This document shows, piece by piece, positions 21,324 to 31,122 of a stretch of DNA of 35,318 nt. The DNA comes from an uncultured Eubacteriales bacterium (lineage in GTDB: Bacteria; Bacillota; Clostridia; Oscillospirales; CAG-272). How positions within the stretch are numbered: position 1 is the stretch's first letter; each line of letters opens with the position of its first letter. The position numbers were made by a program, and so were the translations under genes. Location of the stretch: contig CABUHS010000027.1 of the NCBI GenBank assembly GCA_902491535.1, positions 1 through 35,318 on the forward strand. The letters are read 5' to 3'. The notes under the pieces were generated by a model. It searched no databases. It saw only the letters and a list, made by a program, of their open reading frames with translations, and had not been told where the DNA came from.

Positions 21324-24300
21324 TCAGAGTCTCTTTCTGACGCAAACAGAAACATCCGTTATTCCGCTGTCAATAAGCATATACTTATCGCTGAATCTGT
21401 CCCCGCTTGTAACGAAACGGTCCGGTCCGTATGCGGTATCAAGAGCAGGATTCATATGAAGCGGTCCGAAAAGATTTCTTCTTGTATTGACAAACACAAG
21501 CTCTATATCCTTTCCGTGCCTTAACATATCCGTTATATCGGCACTCATCGGATCGCTGATAAGGATCTGATCTTTCTCATTCTCAGCTCTGACAATGATC
21601 ATAGCGCCGGTAAATGAATCAACATTCAAAAATACGCGGTCATCAGTATCATCAGACAGTAAAGATGCAAATTCTTCATACGGAAGTCTGTATGCAATCT
21701 CACCTGTATAGAACGGCAGCTTTTGTCTGCGCAGATCCTCAAAAGTAAGCGTTTCAGGCAGCCTGCAAAGCGTTGACGTGTGATCTCCGCTGACAGATAC
21801 GCCGAATTTTCCGATAATATACAGCGCCTCAATATTCGTCATCTCAGAAAAAGACGTACTTATTTTGACAGTATTTCTGCCGAAACGAAGAAGCGACATA
21901 TCCAAAGGAAGCTTTGAAAAGCATTCGTCTATCCAAAAATCCTTTTCCTTTTCTGTGCGGAGAGGTCTTTCATTGACAGATATCTTCCAGCGTTCGGGCC
22001 GCTCTATAGCAAGGAATATCTGCTCAGACGGCATCGTTTCGATATAAAACTCATACTCAAGTTCTGCTGTACCGAGCGCATTGCGTCCGAGCTTTTTTGC
22101 GTACCACGGCTGAAGCATTCCGCCGCTTCGGTATCCAAGTCCTGCCATATCACGTATCCGGCGGTCCACCTTAAGAACCTCTTCAGCCGAATGCCATTCT
22201 TCGCCTTCAAATCTTGACTTCGCATAATCAAGTACGCACACATTAGGCTCAATGAGTTTATAGGAATAGCTTCCCGACACCCTCTCGCGGCAGAATTCAT
22301 CACCGAATACAGGATCCGGCGCAAGTGTTTTATCCTTATCTGCCGTCAGGATATAGAACACGCTGCCGCCTGCCTCTGCGGCAGTACGTATGCGCATATA
22401 CCCGTTTTCATATACGGAAGAAGAATCCGCGCTGTATCTTTCGCCGCTCATAAGATCCCAGCGCTCAACATGATACGGTCGGTCTGCTTTTATTCTGAGC
22501 GTCATTCCTTTTGCGGCACAATTACGGTCGGTATTTACCATAGCGGCACACATCAGCCGTCCCGATTCCAAAACTCCTGCGCGGACAAGAACCTGTTCAC
22601 ATTCGCCGCTTTCATCGGACAGATATACCGTAAAATCGGAATTTTTCTTTATATATGAGCAAAGCGCTTCTTTTTCAAACGGAAGAACAGCACCGCTGCC
22701 GTGCTGCGCCGCTTTGCGCGCAAGCTCCGCCGCCTCCTCGGAGCGCCTTACGTCGACGTATTCCGGAATATCCTCGGTAAAAATCACCTTTCCGCCCGCA
22801 CTTTCAAATTTTCTGAGAAGATTGAGTGTCGAGCTGCGTATTGTAAGCATACCGCTTACAAGTACCATGCGATAGCTTGCTTTTCCGACGCGAAGCACCG
22901 CTCTGCCCCGGCAGTCGCGTTCGACAGCCGCCATCTGCTGAAGCATCTGCTCTTCGCCGTAATCGAATTCAATATGCGCACCTGTGAGCATACGGAACAG
23001 ATCGGCATAATGCTTTTCAAGCGCATCAGCGGTTTCATCTATAGAAAATATCCAGTTTGACCAGCCTATATGAGCAACCGACCAATCGGATTCTACCGGA
23101 TTTATGACAAGAAGCTCTGTTTCAGGCTCCGACTCCGAAATAAGCGTTCCGAAACGGGCAAAATATGTTTCTATGTTATTGTAATATTTATACCACGGAG
23201 ACTGATGCAGTATACTTGCAGGATAGTCGCGCTTTGCTTCTCCCTCCATTGTATACCATGAAAGATGCGGACAGCGGAGATTTATTCCAAGCAGCGCCTG
23301 CCAGTCTCCTACAGTCTTATGCCCCTTCATGTCAAACTGCCATCCTGTGCAGCCGTACATTTCGGAAAGAAGATTCTTCTTTCCGAGCTGATGTGCCGCA
23401 GACGAAAGCTGCTTTACTATCCAGTAGCAGTCATTTCCCTCAGTAAGCGCATCTACGCCGGGATAACCCATATGCTCATAAAACCGCATAACCGATCCGT
23501 TCGGAGCCGCCTGATTGGTCAGTGAATCCTCATGAAGAACATGCCCTGTAAATATAAGTCCGTGCCTTTCGCACCACTCATTGACCGGAACCGCAAAACG
23601 CTCGATAAAAAGATTGCATGCAAGATCGAAATAATCGTGTCTTACGTCGCTCAGAAGCTCGCCGTCCATACGGTAAAATATTTCGGGAAGTCTGCGCTCC
23701 GCATCGTATCCGTAACGCGCCTTGAACTCATCAAAAATATCGTTCGTCCATGCAAGAGAACAGGTCACTGTTCCGTCGTCATGTTTCCATGTATCGTCAA
23801 GTCCGTGTCCGCGGTGCGGTTCATCTGTAAATATTCCTTTTATGCTTTTGCCAAATTTATCTCCGAAACGCGCATAATACTGCTCATGCGTAAGTTCTAT
23901 AAAGCGCTCAGTCGCCGCGCGGCTCATCGTATCTATATATGTGGTACCGTTATACTCACTGCTGCAGGCATCCGGTACGATCGAGAAAACAAGCACGATG
24001 CGGCGTGAATCTTCGGCAGCAGTTCCGCATTCGCCGTACCACTTTTCGACGTCTGTATCCGAATCTATCTTTTTATAAGCATGCAAATCAAGTCTGGAGA
24101 TAACTGCCGCAAAAACAATCCTTGTCTGATCATCTGCAAATATTCCGTCCTTACGCTCAAGATACAGTTCATACGGCATTTCGGTGAGTCTTACCGATTT
24201 CATTCTGTACTGCGGATCGCGTGTAACCATACCGCCTGCGCTTCCGCTCGGCCATCGGTCCTCATCATAAAGCCAGGCTTCCATTCCGAGTTTTTCGCCC

Positions 24301-24527
24301 TCGTCTGTCGCGGCAGCAATCATCCTGAACCAGTCCTCACCGAGATATTCGGTTATAAGTCCCGCTCTCGAATGCATAAAGAATCCGCCGAAGCCCATCT
24401 CTTTCATGACCCGGACCTGCCGCCTTATCTCTTCCTCACGCAGCTCTCCGTTCCAGCTCCAGAAAGGTTTTCCGCGCCTGTCGGCGGACGGCGATTTCAT
24501 AAGTTCGATCAAAACGTCTTTTTCCAC
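21324..24527 (-). CDS. GH106-like glycoside hydrolase (second of a tandem pair)
   Basis: The 1067-residue protein opens with the pattern of Glyco_hydro_106 (alpha-L-rhamnosidase-like) proteins: GKPFWSWNGELREEEIRRQV, then GFGGFFMHSRAGLITEYLGE, EAWLYDEDRWPSGSAGG and IFTDEPHRG in a TIM-barrel-like domain. Beta-rich domains follow, with a galactose-binding-like fold near the C-terminus. There is no signal peptide, so it should act inside the cell on imported oligosaccharides, probably rhamnose-containing, although specificity cannot be read here. It starts at GTG 24527 behind AGGTGAT, 18 bases after its paralogue, in one operon. Protein length and motifs look intact. Confidence 0.8.
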   Translation of the reverse strand: MEKDVLIELMKSPSADRRGKPFWSWNGELREEEIRRQVRVMKEMGFGGFFMHSRAGLITEYLGEDWFRMIAAATDEGEKLGMEAWLYDEDRWPSGSAGGMVTRDPQYRMKSVRLTEMPYELYLERKDGIFADDQTRIVFAAVISRLDLHAYKKIDSDTDVEKWYGECGTAAEDSRRIVLVFSIVPDACSSEYNGTTYIDTMSRAATERFIELTHEQYYARFGDKFGKSIKGIFTDEPHRGHGLDDTWKHDDGTVTCSLAWTNDIFDEFKARYGYDAERRLPEIFYRMDGELLSDVRHDYFDLACNLFIERFAVPVNEWCERHGLIFTGHVLHEDSLTNQAAPNGSVMRFYEHMGYPGVDALTEGNDCYWIVKQLSSAAHQLGKKNLLSEMYGCTGWQFDMKGHKTVGDWQALLGINLRCPHLSWYTMEGEAKRDYPASILHQSPWYKYYNNIETYFARFGTLISESEPETELLVINPVESDWSVAHIGWSNWIFSIDETADALEKHYADLFRMLTGAHIEFDYGEEQMLQQMAAVERDCRGRAVLRVGKASYRMVLVSGMLTIRSSTLNLLRKFESAGGKVIFTEDIPEYVDVRRSEEAAELARKAAQHGSGAVLPFEKEALCSYIKKNSDFTVYLSDESGECEQVLVRAGVLESGRLMCAAMVNTDRNCAAKGMTLRIKADRPYHVERWDLMSGERYSADSSSVYENGYMRIRTAAEAGGSVFYILTADKDKTLAPDPVFGDEFCRERVSGSYSYKLIEPNVCVLDYAKSRFEGEEWHSAEEVLKVDRRIRDMAGLGYRSGGMLQPWYAKKLGRNALGTAELEYEFYIETMPSEQIFLAIERPERWKISVNERPLRTEKEKDFWIDECFSKLPLDMSLLRFGRNTVKISTSFSEMTNIEALYIIGKFGVSVSGDHTSTLCRLPETLTFEDLRRQKLPFYTGEIAYRLPYEEFASLLSDDTDDRVFLNVDSFTGAMIIVRAENEKDQILISDPMSADITDMLRHGKDIELVFVNTRRNLFGPLHMNPALDTAYGPDRFVTSGDRFSDKYMLIDSGITDVSVCVRKRL

Positions 24528-24545
24528 GGTATCACCTGTTCCTTT

Positions 24546-27491
24546 TTATATTGATTTGATTCCGAATTTTACAAAAGCATAACGCTCGGCGTATGCGGGG
24601 CAATTCTCTCCGTCCCACTCGCCCTCGAATGAAAACGTGTTAGGAGATACCGAAAGCGGCTCGGGATCGTGTCTGTGATGCGGTCCGATAAGATTCCTCA
24701 TGGCATTATATACCTTAATACCTATTCTGTTTGTACCCTTGCGCAAAAATTCCGAAAGGTCGATGCGGTTTTCGAACATCAGCACTCCGGCGCGCTGTCC
24801 GTTCACACTGATCTCGGCAACCGCGTATCTGCCGTCAAATACAAGCCATGTATTATCTCCGCCGTCATATTCATAATCACAGTACGCATCGATTTCTCCG
24901 CCGTAGAACGGATAACCGTCACGCACTATATCCGTCATGTCTATCTCGCCCCGCTGCTCTGTAAGCGTAAATCTGCCGCTGTATTCAAGGCTGTTGCGCG
25001 GTCCTTCAGAATATGCGGAGCGATCGGTATCGACACAGAACGATCCGAAAAGATATATGTTTTCTATCTCTGTATCGAACGACAGGCAGTTACGCAACGA
25101 TTCTGATACTCCTCCGAAAAGGACATAATAAACATGCTCGCGCTGATAATAGTCAAACGAAACGGTGATCTCATTATCACCGATCACAAGTTTATCTGCA
25201 ATATCGGCTACTTTAAAAGTTCTGTCGTACCAGAATCCCTCTCCGAAAAATGCCTCGCTGCCGTTTACAGAAATACGGCAGTTCTTCATAGGTTCAACAG
25301 CCACGGATATATCAGACGGCAGAAAAGAAATATTCCATCTGTATCTTAGATAAATACGTCCCTCATATCGCTCGTGATAAAGCTTATCCTTTATGCACGG
25401 TACGGGAAGCATCTTACTGAAAATTACTCCGTCATACGAAATCTCTGCGCAGTCAAGCGCAATGCAGTTTTGCGGTGCATTTGCAAGAGTCATTCTGTCC
25501 GGCAGAACAATACCTTTATCAGGTTTTTCGGACCGCTTTTCAGGTTTTAAAGCATCGCTCTCGACAAACACAACCGAACCCGCGGGTTCAAGATCAAATC
25601 CGGCAACAAGTCCGTCTCGGATACACTCATAATCTGCCGCCCCGATATTGAGAGAATCCATATCGAGCATGCATATTCCCGCGCAGTTCTTCACAGACAG
25701 AGTTATATTCTTTTTTTCCCGGTCGGAAAGATTTACTATATAAAATATCCGTCCGTTTTCGGTATTTCGAACTGTCATACGCAGATCGGTCAGACATTCA
25801 TCGCCTCCGAGTCTTGCATCAGCGTCGTCTGCGATATCCTGAAGAGATACATCGGATGCAAGCCATGACATATCCTCCGCCCTGCCGTCGACAGCATACG
25901 GAGCATCTCCGTAAAGCATTATACGTCCGCCGCGCGATATAAATTCGCGCAGCAGCGCGGCTGTCGTGCTGTCAAGTGTATAACAGTGCGGAACAATAAC
26001 ATATTTATATGTACATTTACCTACACGAAGTCTCACTCCGTCACCGGTATCTTCCACAGACGCGAGGCGCGCCATCATAGTTTCATCGCCCCAGTGATAC
26101 GGAAGCTGCATTCCGGAAAGCCTATCTGAAAGTTCAAAGCATTTATTTTGGAGTTCTTCTATGGACGCCGCATCGAGATGACGCTTATAGCGCATCCATG
26201 CACTGTGTATCGGATGAATAACAAGCGTAGTCACATACTCCTCGCCGAGTGACAGCGTGTAGCCGAGATTATTGAAATAACGGTCGAAATCAGCAAGATA
26301 CGGCTGCCACGGATTATGCTCGGAATAATGCGCCGGATAATCGCGCTTACGCTGTCCGCGCTCGGTATACGAATAAAGATGCTGACACATCATATTCGCC
26401 CCGCCGACATACTGAAGCTCAGCTATGCGCTTCAGTTCGCGCGGAGTAACGTCCCATCCGCAGCATGCAAAAGTTTCGGTAAGCGCTTTCTTCTTGCCGA
26501 GCTGCGCGCATGCCGAACCGAGCTGCTTCGGAGAAAGGTCGGAAGCGAGCCCTCTTCCGAGATAATCTATTCCCGGAATATGCTCGTATTCGTAAAACGG
26601 CATTATTCCTCCGCAGCACCACATCTGCCCTGAAAGCGATCCTTCCTCAATCGCATGACCGGTGATCTGACAGCCGTTTTTCTCACACCACTCATAAAGC
26701 GGTTTTATAAAATTCTGAATAAAAAGTATATGGCAAAGCCTGTAATAATCGTAACGGAAGCTCTCTGCACCGTCAAAATCAATAAACATAGCCGGAAGCG
26801 CCGAATAAACGCTGTATCCGTACTCGCGCTCAAAACACTCCGGAATAATATCCGACCACGGAGTTGCACCGCGGAAATACTGCGGCTCGTCGGTAAAAAA
26901 TCCCGGCATCACGCTTCCGAAATCCTCCGGAGCTATACGTTTTTTATATTCCTCATGCGTTGCCTCTATGAACTTTTGTGTGACCTCACGGTTCATCGTA
27001 TCAACATAAGAGCTGTCACGGCCGGCATATACCGCGTAAAATTTCTCTGCCTTACTTCCCCTGTTTGCTGCCGAAAGTACGCCGCCTGACAGAATATAAA
27101 CGCCGAGAAGTGATCCGTCCTCCTCCGGATAATCCGAAACTTCGCGCATCACAAGATATTTTGCATGATTTCTCTCATCGACAAGAAGCTTTCCTCCGGC
27201 AAATCCGCTCGGCCATCCGTTTTCGTCGTATGACCACGCCTCCATTCCGAGCTTTTTTGCCTCATCGATACATGCGGCTACACATTCATACCATTCCTCG
27301 GAAAGATACTCCGTTTCAAGACCGCATCTTGCGTGCATAAAAAATCCGTTCATTCCGAGATCTTTCATTACCCGTATCTGTCTGCGAAGCTCCTCCGGTT
27401 CAAGCTTGTCGTTCCAGCTCCAAAACGGCAGACTCCCGTGTGTTATAGCATTTTTCTCTATATCATTTTTAAGATTCTGTACAGTGTCCAT
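24546..27491 (-). CDS. GH106-like glycoside hydrolase (first of a tandem pair)
   Basis: The 981-residue protein is a clear paralogue of the next gene: LPFWSWNDKLEPEELRRQIR, GMNGFFMHARCGLETEYLSE, EAWSYDENGWPSGFAGGKLL and GFFTDEPQYF match position by position. The N-terminal catalytic domain is followed by beta-sandwich regions (ITVSFDYYQREHVYYV, then RIDLSEFLRKGTNRIGIKVY), consistent with a carbohydrate-binding module. It lacks a signal peptide and is therefore predicted cytoplasmic. The two diverged copies may act on different linkages of one glycan. ATG 27491 has AAAGGA about 13 bases upstream. No transporter gene is adjacent. Confidence 0.8.
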   Translation of the reverse strand: MDTVQNLKNDIEKNAITHGSLPFWSWNDKLEPEELRRQIRVMKDLGMNGFFMHARCGLETEYLSEEWYECVAACIDEAKKLGMEAWSYDENGWPSGFAGGKLLVDERNHAKYLVMREVSDYPEEDGSLLGVYILSGGVLSAANRGSKAEKFYAVYAGRDSSYVDTMNREVTQKFIEATHEEYKKRIAPEDFGSVMPGFFTDEPQYFRGATPWSDIIPECFEREYGYSVYSALPAMFIDFDGAESFRYDYYRLCHILFIQNFIKPLYEWCEKNGCQITGHAIEEGSLSGQMWCCGGIMPFYEYEHIPGIDYLGRGLASDLSPKQLGSACAQLGKKKALTETFACCGWDVTPRELKRIAELQYVGGANMMCQHLYSYTERGQRKRDYPAHYSEHNPWQPYLADFDRYFNNLGYTLSLGEEYVTTLVIHPIHSAWMRYKRHLDAASIEELQNKCFELSDRLSGMQLPYHWGDETMMARLASVEDTGDGVRLRVGKCTYKYVIVPHCYTLDSTTAALLREFISRGGRIMLYGDAPYAVDGRAEDMSWLASDVSLQDIADDADARLGGDECLTDLRMTVRNTENGRIFYIVNLSDREKKNITLSVKNCAGICMLDMDSLNIGAADYECIRDGLVAGFDLEPAGSVVFVESDALKPEKRSEKPDKGIVLPDRMTLANAPQNCIALDCAEISYDGVIFSKMLPVPCIKDKLYHERYEGRIYLRYRWNISFLPSDISVAVEPMKNCRISVNGSEAFFGEGFWYDRTFKVADIADKLVIGDNEITVSFDYYQREHVYYVLFGGVSESLRNCLSFDTEIENIYLFGSFCVDTDRSAYSEGPRNSLEYSGRFTLTEQRGEIDMTDIVRDGYPFYGGEIDAYCDYEYDGGDNTWLVFDGRYAVAEISVNGQRAGVLMFENRIDLSEFLRKGTNRIGIKVYNAMRNLIGPHHRHDPEPLSVSPNTFSFEGEWDGENCPAYAERYAFVKFGIKSI

Positions 27492-27601
27492 ATTACAAAA
27501 ATGTCCTTTCAGCTAAACCGAAAGCCCCGTTCTTCTAAAGCTTATTCATTCGGTCTTAAACAAATTACGGCAATTTTATACAAACCGTGATTCTCAGATT
27601 A

Positions 27602-27630
27602 ATGGTAACACAGTTTAAACCGACAGTCAA
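27602..27630 (-). promoter_or_regulatory. Candidate promoter of the glycosidase operon
   Basis: TTGACT (27630-27625) and TACCAT (27607-27602) are 17 bases apart on the minus strand. The -10 is weak. The spacer contains the palindrome GTTTAAAC, a possible regulator site. Confidence 0.45.
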
Positions 27631-27676
27631 GCATTTTATATAAATTTTTTACCTTATATACCCTGCTTACCTGTTT

Positions 27677-27705
27677 CACAAAATCCGGTCTTACCGCATA
27701 TTATA
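27677..27705 (+). promoter_or_regulatory. Candidate sporulation (sigma-K-like) promoter
   Basis: CATATTATA (27697-27705) fits the sigma-K -10 pattern CATA-N3-TA and a CAC (27677-27679) lies 17 bases upstream as -35. No sigma-A boxes are evident. It precedes the three-gene operon at 27745-30177. This is a motif-only call. Confidence 0.4.
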
Positions 27706-27744
27706 AACTACAGAAGAAATCAGGTTATGAGAAAGGATTTTGTT

Positions 27745-28179
27745 ATGAATGAAAATACTGTTCCTGCAGAAACCGAAAACCCCGAAGAAGCCTACTACGG
27801 AGATCTTATCGTACAGGTTTTTACGGCGTCAGGCGCTTTCCCGGTATCCGACGCGCTTGTCACTATCACGAGTCAGGAAAGCGGACTTGTAAGCGTACTT
27901 GTTACCGGAAAAGACGGAAGAACGCCTGCAATACGCCTTCCGGCGCCTCCTACGTCTGAAAGCTTCGATCCGGAAGATAAAGCCCCCTTTTCACTTTACA
28001 ATATCGATACGGATGCCGCAGGATTTTACGGAGTCAGAAATGTAGGCGCTGCAATATATCCCGGAATCACTTCGATTCAGCGCGTCGAACTGATTCCGAT
28101 AATCCGCGACAGTGTAAAATACAACGGTAACGAAGAACTGATCTACAACGACAACCGTAATGTCGACACACTGCAATAA
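27745..28179 (+). CDS. Carboxypeptidase-regulatory-like (beta-sandwich) protein
   Basis: I place the start at ATG 27745, because AAAGGA lies at good spacing there; an in-frame ATG at 27727 has no site. The 144-residue product has an acidic N-terminus and then a beta-sandwich pattern (GDLIVQVFTASGAFPVSDAL and ESGLVSVLVTGKDGRTPAIR, later FYGVRNVGAAIYPGITSIQ) typical of carboxypeptidase-regulatory-like or prealbumin-like domains. It has no signal peptide. It begins a tight operon with the SpoIID-like and PG-binding genes. In other Clostridia such proteins stand in the same place, which suggests a structural role in the spore envelope, but that is inferred. Confidence 0.7.
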   Translation: MNENTVPAETENPEEAYYGDLIVQVFTASGAFPVSDALVTITSQESGLVSVLVTGKDGRTPAIRLPAPPTSESFDPEDKAPFSLYNIDTDAAGFYGVRNVGAAIYPGITSIQRVELIPIIRDSVKYNGNEELIYNDNRNVDTLQ

Positions 28180-28205
28180 ATTACAAATACAGGAGGCAGT
28201 CTATT

Positions 28206-29606
28206 ATGCCGTCAGACGAATTTAATCCGTACCTTCCGGTAATACCGGAAACAATAACGGTACACCTCGGTCCTCCCACCGCATTTGCTCAAAATGTTAC
28301 AGTAAGCTTTCCTGATTACATAAAAAATGTCGCTTCAAGCGAGATCTACCCGACATGGCCGGAAGATGCAATCCGGGCAAATATATACGCACAGATGTCT
28401 TTTGCCCTCAACCGTATATATACCGAGTATTACCGCAGCAGGGGGTATAATTTTGATATAACCTCAGATACTGCCTACGATCAGGCGTTTGTAAACAACA
28501 GAGATATATTCGAAAATGTTTCATTCATTACCGAAGATCTGCTCGGCAGCTATATAAGACGCGCCGGAAGTATAGAGCCGTTGTTTGCTCAGTATTGCAA
28601 CGGTACTACCACCACATGTCCCGGTCTTTCACAATGGGGCACCGTAGCACTTGCCCAGGAAGGGCTTTCGCCGTTTGAAATTCTTCAGTATTATTTCGGA
28701 GATAATATAGAGATCGTGGAAAATGCACCTACCGCCGGAATCCTGCCGAGCTTACCGCCGTATCCGCTTCAGCTCGGTTCTGCAAGCAACGACGTTGCTC
28801 TTATACAGGCTCGACTTAACAGAATATCTACCAACTATCCGAATATACCCAAAATTCCGAATGTAAACGGTATTTTCGGAGCAGATACACGCGATGCGGT
28901 ACTTGAATTTCAGCGCACCTTTGACCTTATACAGGACGGAATCGTGGGCAGATCTTCATGGTATGAAATACTGCGGGTTTATAATGCAGTAAAACGTCTT
29001 AACGATCTGAATTCCGAACAGATAACCTTCGATGAAATACCTGTAGTATTCCCTGTCGATCTGCGCAAAGGTTCGGCAGGAAATACCGTTAAGGTAATAC
29101 AGTATTATTTGAATTATGCGTCTGTATATGACAACACTATTCCGCAAATAGCAATTGACGGATATTTCGGAGATGCAACAGAAGCCGCTGTACGGGCATT
29201 TCAGGCTGCAAACGAGCTTCCGGTAACAGGAATAATGGATGAACCGACCTTTGTAAGATTATTTGACACATATATAAGCATAATAAATTCACTCCCCGAC
29301 GATATGTTTGTAAATGTATCAGAACCGTATCCTGGAACAGCACTATTGCTCGGATCAGAGAGTGAAAGTGTACGTCTTCTTCAAAAATATCTCAACGCAC
29401 TTTCTGATATATACCCTGAAATAGGAAAAGTAAGCGAGGACGGAATTTTCGGAGAGCAAACGGAAGCATCGGTAATAGCATTTCAGCGAATCTTCGGTCT
29501 GCCCGAAAACGGAGTTGTAGGTCCTGTCGTATGGAATACAATAGCTGAGCAATACGATAACATAGCCGCAGGAGAACACCGGAATCCCGAACAATGGTCG
29601 TCCTGA
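28206..29606 (+). CDS. SpoIID-like domain protein with three peptidoglycan-binding repeats
   Basis: Residues about 45-180 match the SpoIID-like lytic domain seen in Clostridial cortex-associated proteins: YTEYYRSRGYNFDITSDTAY, then YCNGTTTTCPGLSQWGTVAL and LSPFEILQYYFGDNIEIV. Three PG_binding_1 repeats follow (about 190-265, 290-365 and 380-450), each with the form GIFG-T-AVLEFQ or equivalent (NGIFGADTRDAVLEFQ; DGYFGDATEAAVRAFQ; DGIFGEQTEASVIAFQ). The protein lacks a signal peptide, so it may be made in the mother cell and act on the cortex from inside. ATG 28206 follows AGGAGG. A role in cortex binding or remodelling is likely; a lytic activity is unproven. Confidence 0.85.
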   Translation: MPSDEFNPYLPVIPETITVHLGPPTAFAQNVTVSFPDYIKNVASSEIYPTWPEDAIRANIYAQMSFALNRIYTEYYRSRGYNFDITSDTAYDQAFVNNRDIFENVSFITEDLLGSYIRRAGSIEPLFAQYCNGTTTTCPGLSQWGTVALAQEGLSPFEILQYYFGDNIEIVENAPTAGILPSLPPYPLQLGSASNDVALIQARLNRISTNYPNIPKIPNVNGIFGADTRDAVLEFQRTFDLIQDGIVGRSSWYEILRVYNAVKRLNDLNSEQITFDEIPVVFPVDLRKGSAGNTVKVIQYYLNYASVYDNTIPQIAIDGYFGDATEAAVRAFQAANELPVTGIMDEPTFVRLFDTYISIINSLPDDMFVNVSEPYPGTALLLGSESESVRLLQKYLNALSDIYPEIGKVSEDGIFGEQTEASVIAFQRIFGLPENGVVGPVVWNTIAEQYDNIAAGEHRNPEQWSS

Positions 29607-29646
29607 TAAAGATATCCGCACTGCATAAGAGAAAGGGAGGATAGAT

Positions 29647-30177
29647 ATGGGTAAACAAACTGAAAATCCGTCGGTCATACGGGAAGCACAAACTATTATT
29701 GTGAGACTTTCAAATTTCACCGACGAACTTCACCGAATAGCTATAGACGGTATTTACGGAGATCAAACTGAATCGCAGATCAGAGCGTTTCAGAACTATA
29801 TCGGTGTGCCGGAAACCGGTGTGCTGGACAGAAATACATTTGCACAGCTTGTAAAGAGCGACCACGCTATCGATCTCATTGTCAGCGAAAGCAACACGAT
29901 ATCGCCGTTCGGCCGCAGACTTGCCGGAAAGGAAGTCAGCCCGGGAGATTCTTTTGATCTTGTAGAAATGATACAGCTCATGCTAAAAACTATAGGCCTT
30001 ACATACGACCTGCCGGAGCAGCTTAAAATAACCGGAAATTATGATGAAAATACCGAAGCTGCCGTTAAAACCTTTCAGAAAATAAACAATCTTCCGGAAT
30101 CCGGAAGCGTGGATATGATTACATGGAACAGGCTCGCACGTTCATATAACAAATATATTGACAGCGAAGGCGACTGA
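29647..30177 (+). CDS. Protein with two peptidoglycan-binding repeats
   Basis: The 176-residue protein consists almost wholly of two PG_binding_1 domains (about residues 5-80 and 100-170), with IAIDGIYGDQTESQIRAFQN and ITGNYDENTEAAVKTFQKIN as the core motifs and no catalytic domain or signal peptide. It starts behind GGGAGG, 40 bases after the SpoIID-like gene, and ends the operon. It looks like a compact accessory to that protein, perhaps an assembly factor that binds cortex or cell-wall glycan. Confidence 0.85.
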   Translation: MGKQTENPSVIREAQTIIVRLSNFTDELHRIAIDGIYGDQTESQIRAFQNYIGVPETGVLDRNTFAQLVKSDHAIDLIVSESNTISPFGRRLAGKEVSPGDSFDLVEMIQLMLKTIGLTYDLPEQLKITGNYDENTEAAVKTFQKINNLPESGSVDMITWNRLARSYNKYIDSEGD

Positions 30178-30196
30178 CATACATAATATAAATTGA

Positions 30197-30226
30197 AAAA
30201 TCGGTCTGTGGATACAGACCGATTTT
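30197..30226. terminator. Bidirectional terminator between convergent operons
   Basis: AAAATCGGTCTGT (30197-30209) and ACAGACCGATTTT (30214-30226) pair perfectly around GGAT. The A and T ends give U tails in both directions, ending the PG-binding operon and the amidohydrolase gene. Confidence 0.92.
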
Positions 30227-30236
30227 AAAATATGTA

Positions 30237-31043
30237 TTATTTTCCGCTCAGAAAATCCTTTGCAGTCCGGATAAGTACACGCTCTTTTTCATCGTCAGTA
30301 AGTACAAGCCTTTCAAACCGCGAAATTTCTCCGTCACACCGTTTTACCGGATAGTCCGTGCCAAACATTACACGGTCTGAACCAAAGCGTCTTATAAGGC
30401 TTACTATACTCTCAGGATCAAGCAGCCAGAGCGCAGAAGAACAGTCGACACGCACATTCGGGAGCCCTGCAAGTACTTCTGAACGTTCGAATATACCATA
30501 TCCACCGAAATGTGCCGCACATATTCTGAGCGACGGATACATACGCGCAACCTCAGCTATTTTTTCAGGTTCGGCATAATTGATCCGCGGTCTTATATCT
30601 CCGACATGAAAACACAGCGGAAGATTATTTTTCTGCAAAAACTCATAAAGCGGGAACAACCGCCTGTCAAGAGGATCAACTCCCTGTATATCCGGATGAA
30701 TCTTTGCCCCGCAAAGTCCGAGCCTTACAGCGCGCTTCGCTTCCGACTCTATATCTTCAACATCCTGATGCATTCCCATAAAGCCATATGCGTCAAATCC
30801 GTTTTTTCTTGCAATTTCTACTGTTTCAGCAAGAAAATTATTTACAGACGCCGTTTGAGCAGCATTCGTCGCAACTCCTAGCGCAATAAATCCGCAGCAA
30901 CCTCCTCGTTTACTGCTTTCGAAAAAATCCGCTCTTGTTCCCGTACCTTCCGGAACAAATTCATAAAATGCACCAAGCGAATTTACCGCCTTTTCGGCTA
31001 TCGCATCCGGATAAACATGTATATGAGCATCAAAAAATTTCAT
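30237..31043 (-). CDS. Amidohydrolase family (PF04909) protein
   Basis: The 268-residue protein has the metal-dependent hydrolase layout: FFDAHIHVYPDAIAEKAV with the HxH metal ligands at the N-terminus, KIHPDIQGVD, LCFHVGDIRPRIN, ICAAHFGGYGIFE and the late RVMFGTDYPV aspartate. Members include ACMSD-type decarboxylases and diverse hydrolases; the substrate cannot be deduced. The ligand histidines and the terminal aspartate are all present, so the enzyme looks active. It lies alone between two terminators. ATG 31043 is preceded by GGAAAG at a rather long distance. Confidence 0.88.
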   Translation of the reverse strand: MKFFDAHIHVYPDAIAEKAVNSLGAFYEFVPEGTGTRADFFESSKRGGCCGFIALGVATNAAQTASVNNFLAETVEIARKNGFDAYGFMGMHQDVEDIESEAKRAVRLGLCGAKIHPDIQGVDPLDRRLFPLYEFLQKNNLPLCFHVGDIRPRINYAEPEKIAEVARMYPSLRICAAHFGGYGIFERSEVLAGLPNVRVDCSSALWLLDPESIVSLIRRFGSDRVMFGTDYPVKRCDGEISRFERLVLTDDEKERVLIRTAKDFLSGK

Positions 31044-31079
31044 TTTTTATATCAGACACTTTCCTGTATTTCAAACACA

Positions 31080-31111
31080 CAGGGCTGTAATGATACGCTC
31101 ATACAGCCCTG
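31080..31111 (-). terminator. Probable terminator of the nfn operon
   Basis: CAGGGCTGT (31080-31088) pairs with ACAGCCCTG (31103-31111). The T stretch on the minus strand is weak (TGTGTGTTTG). Confidence 0.6.
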
Positions 31112-31122
31112 AAAGTCACTTT

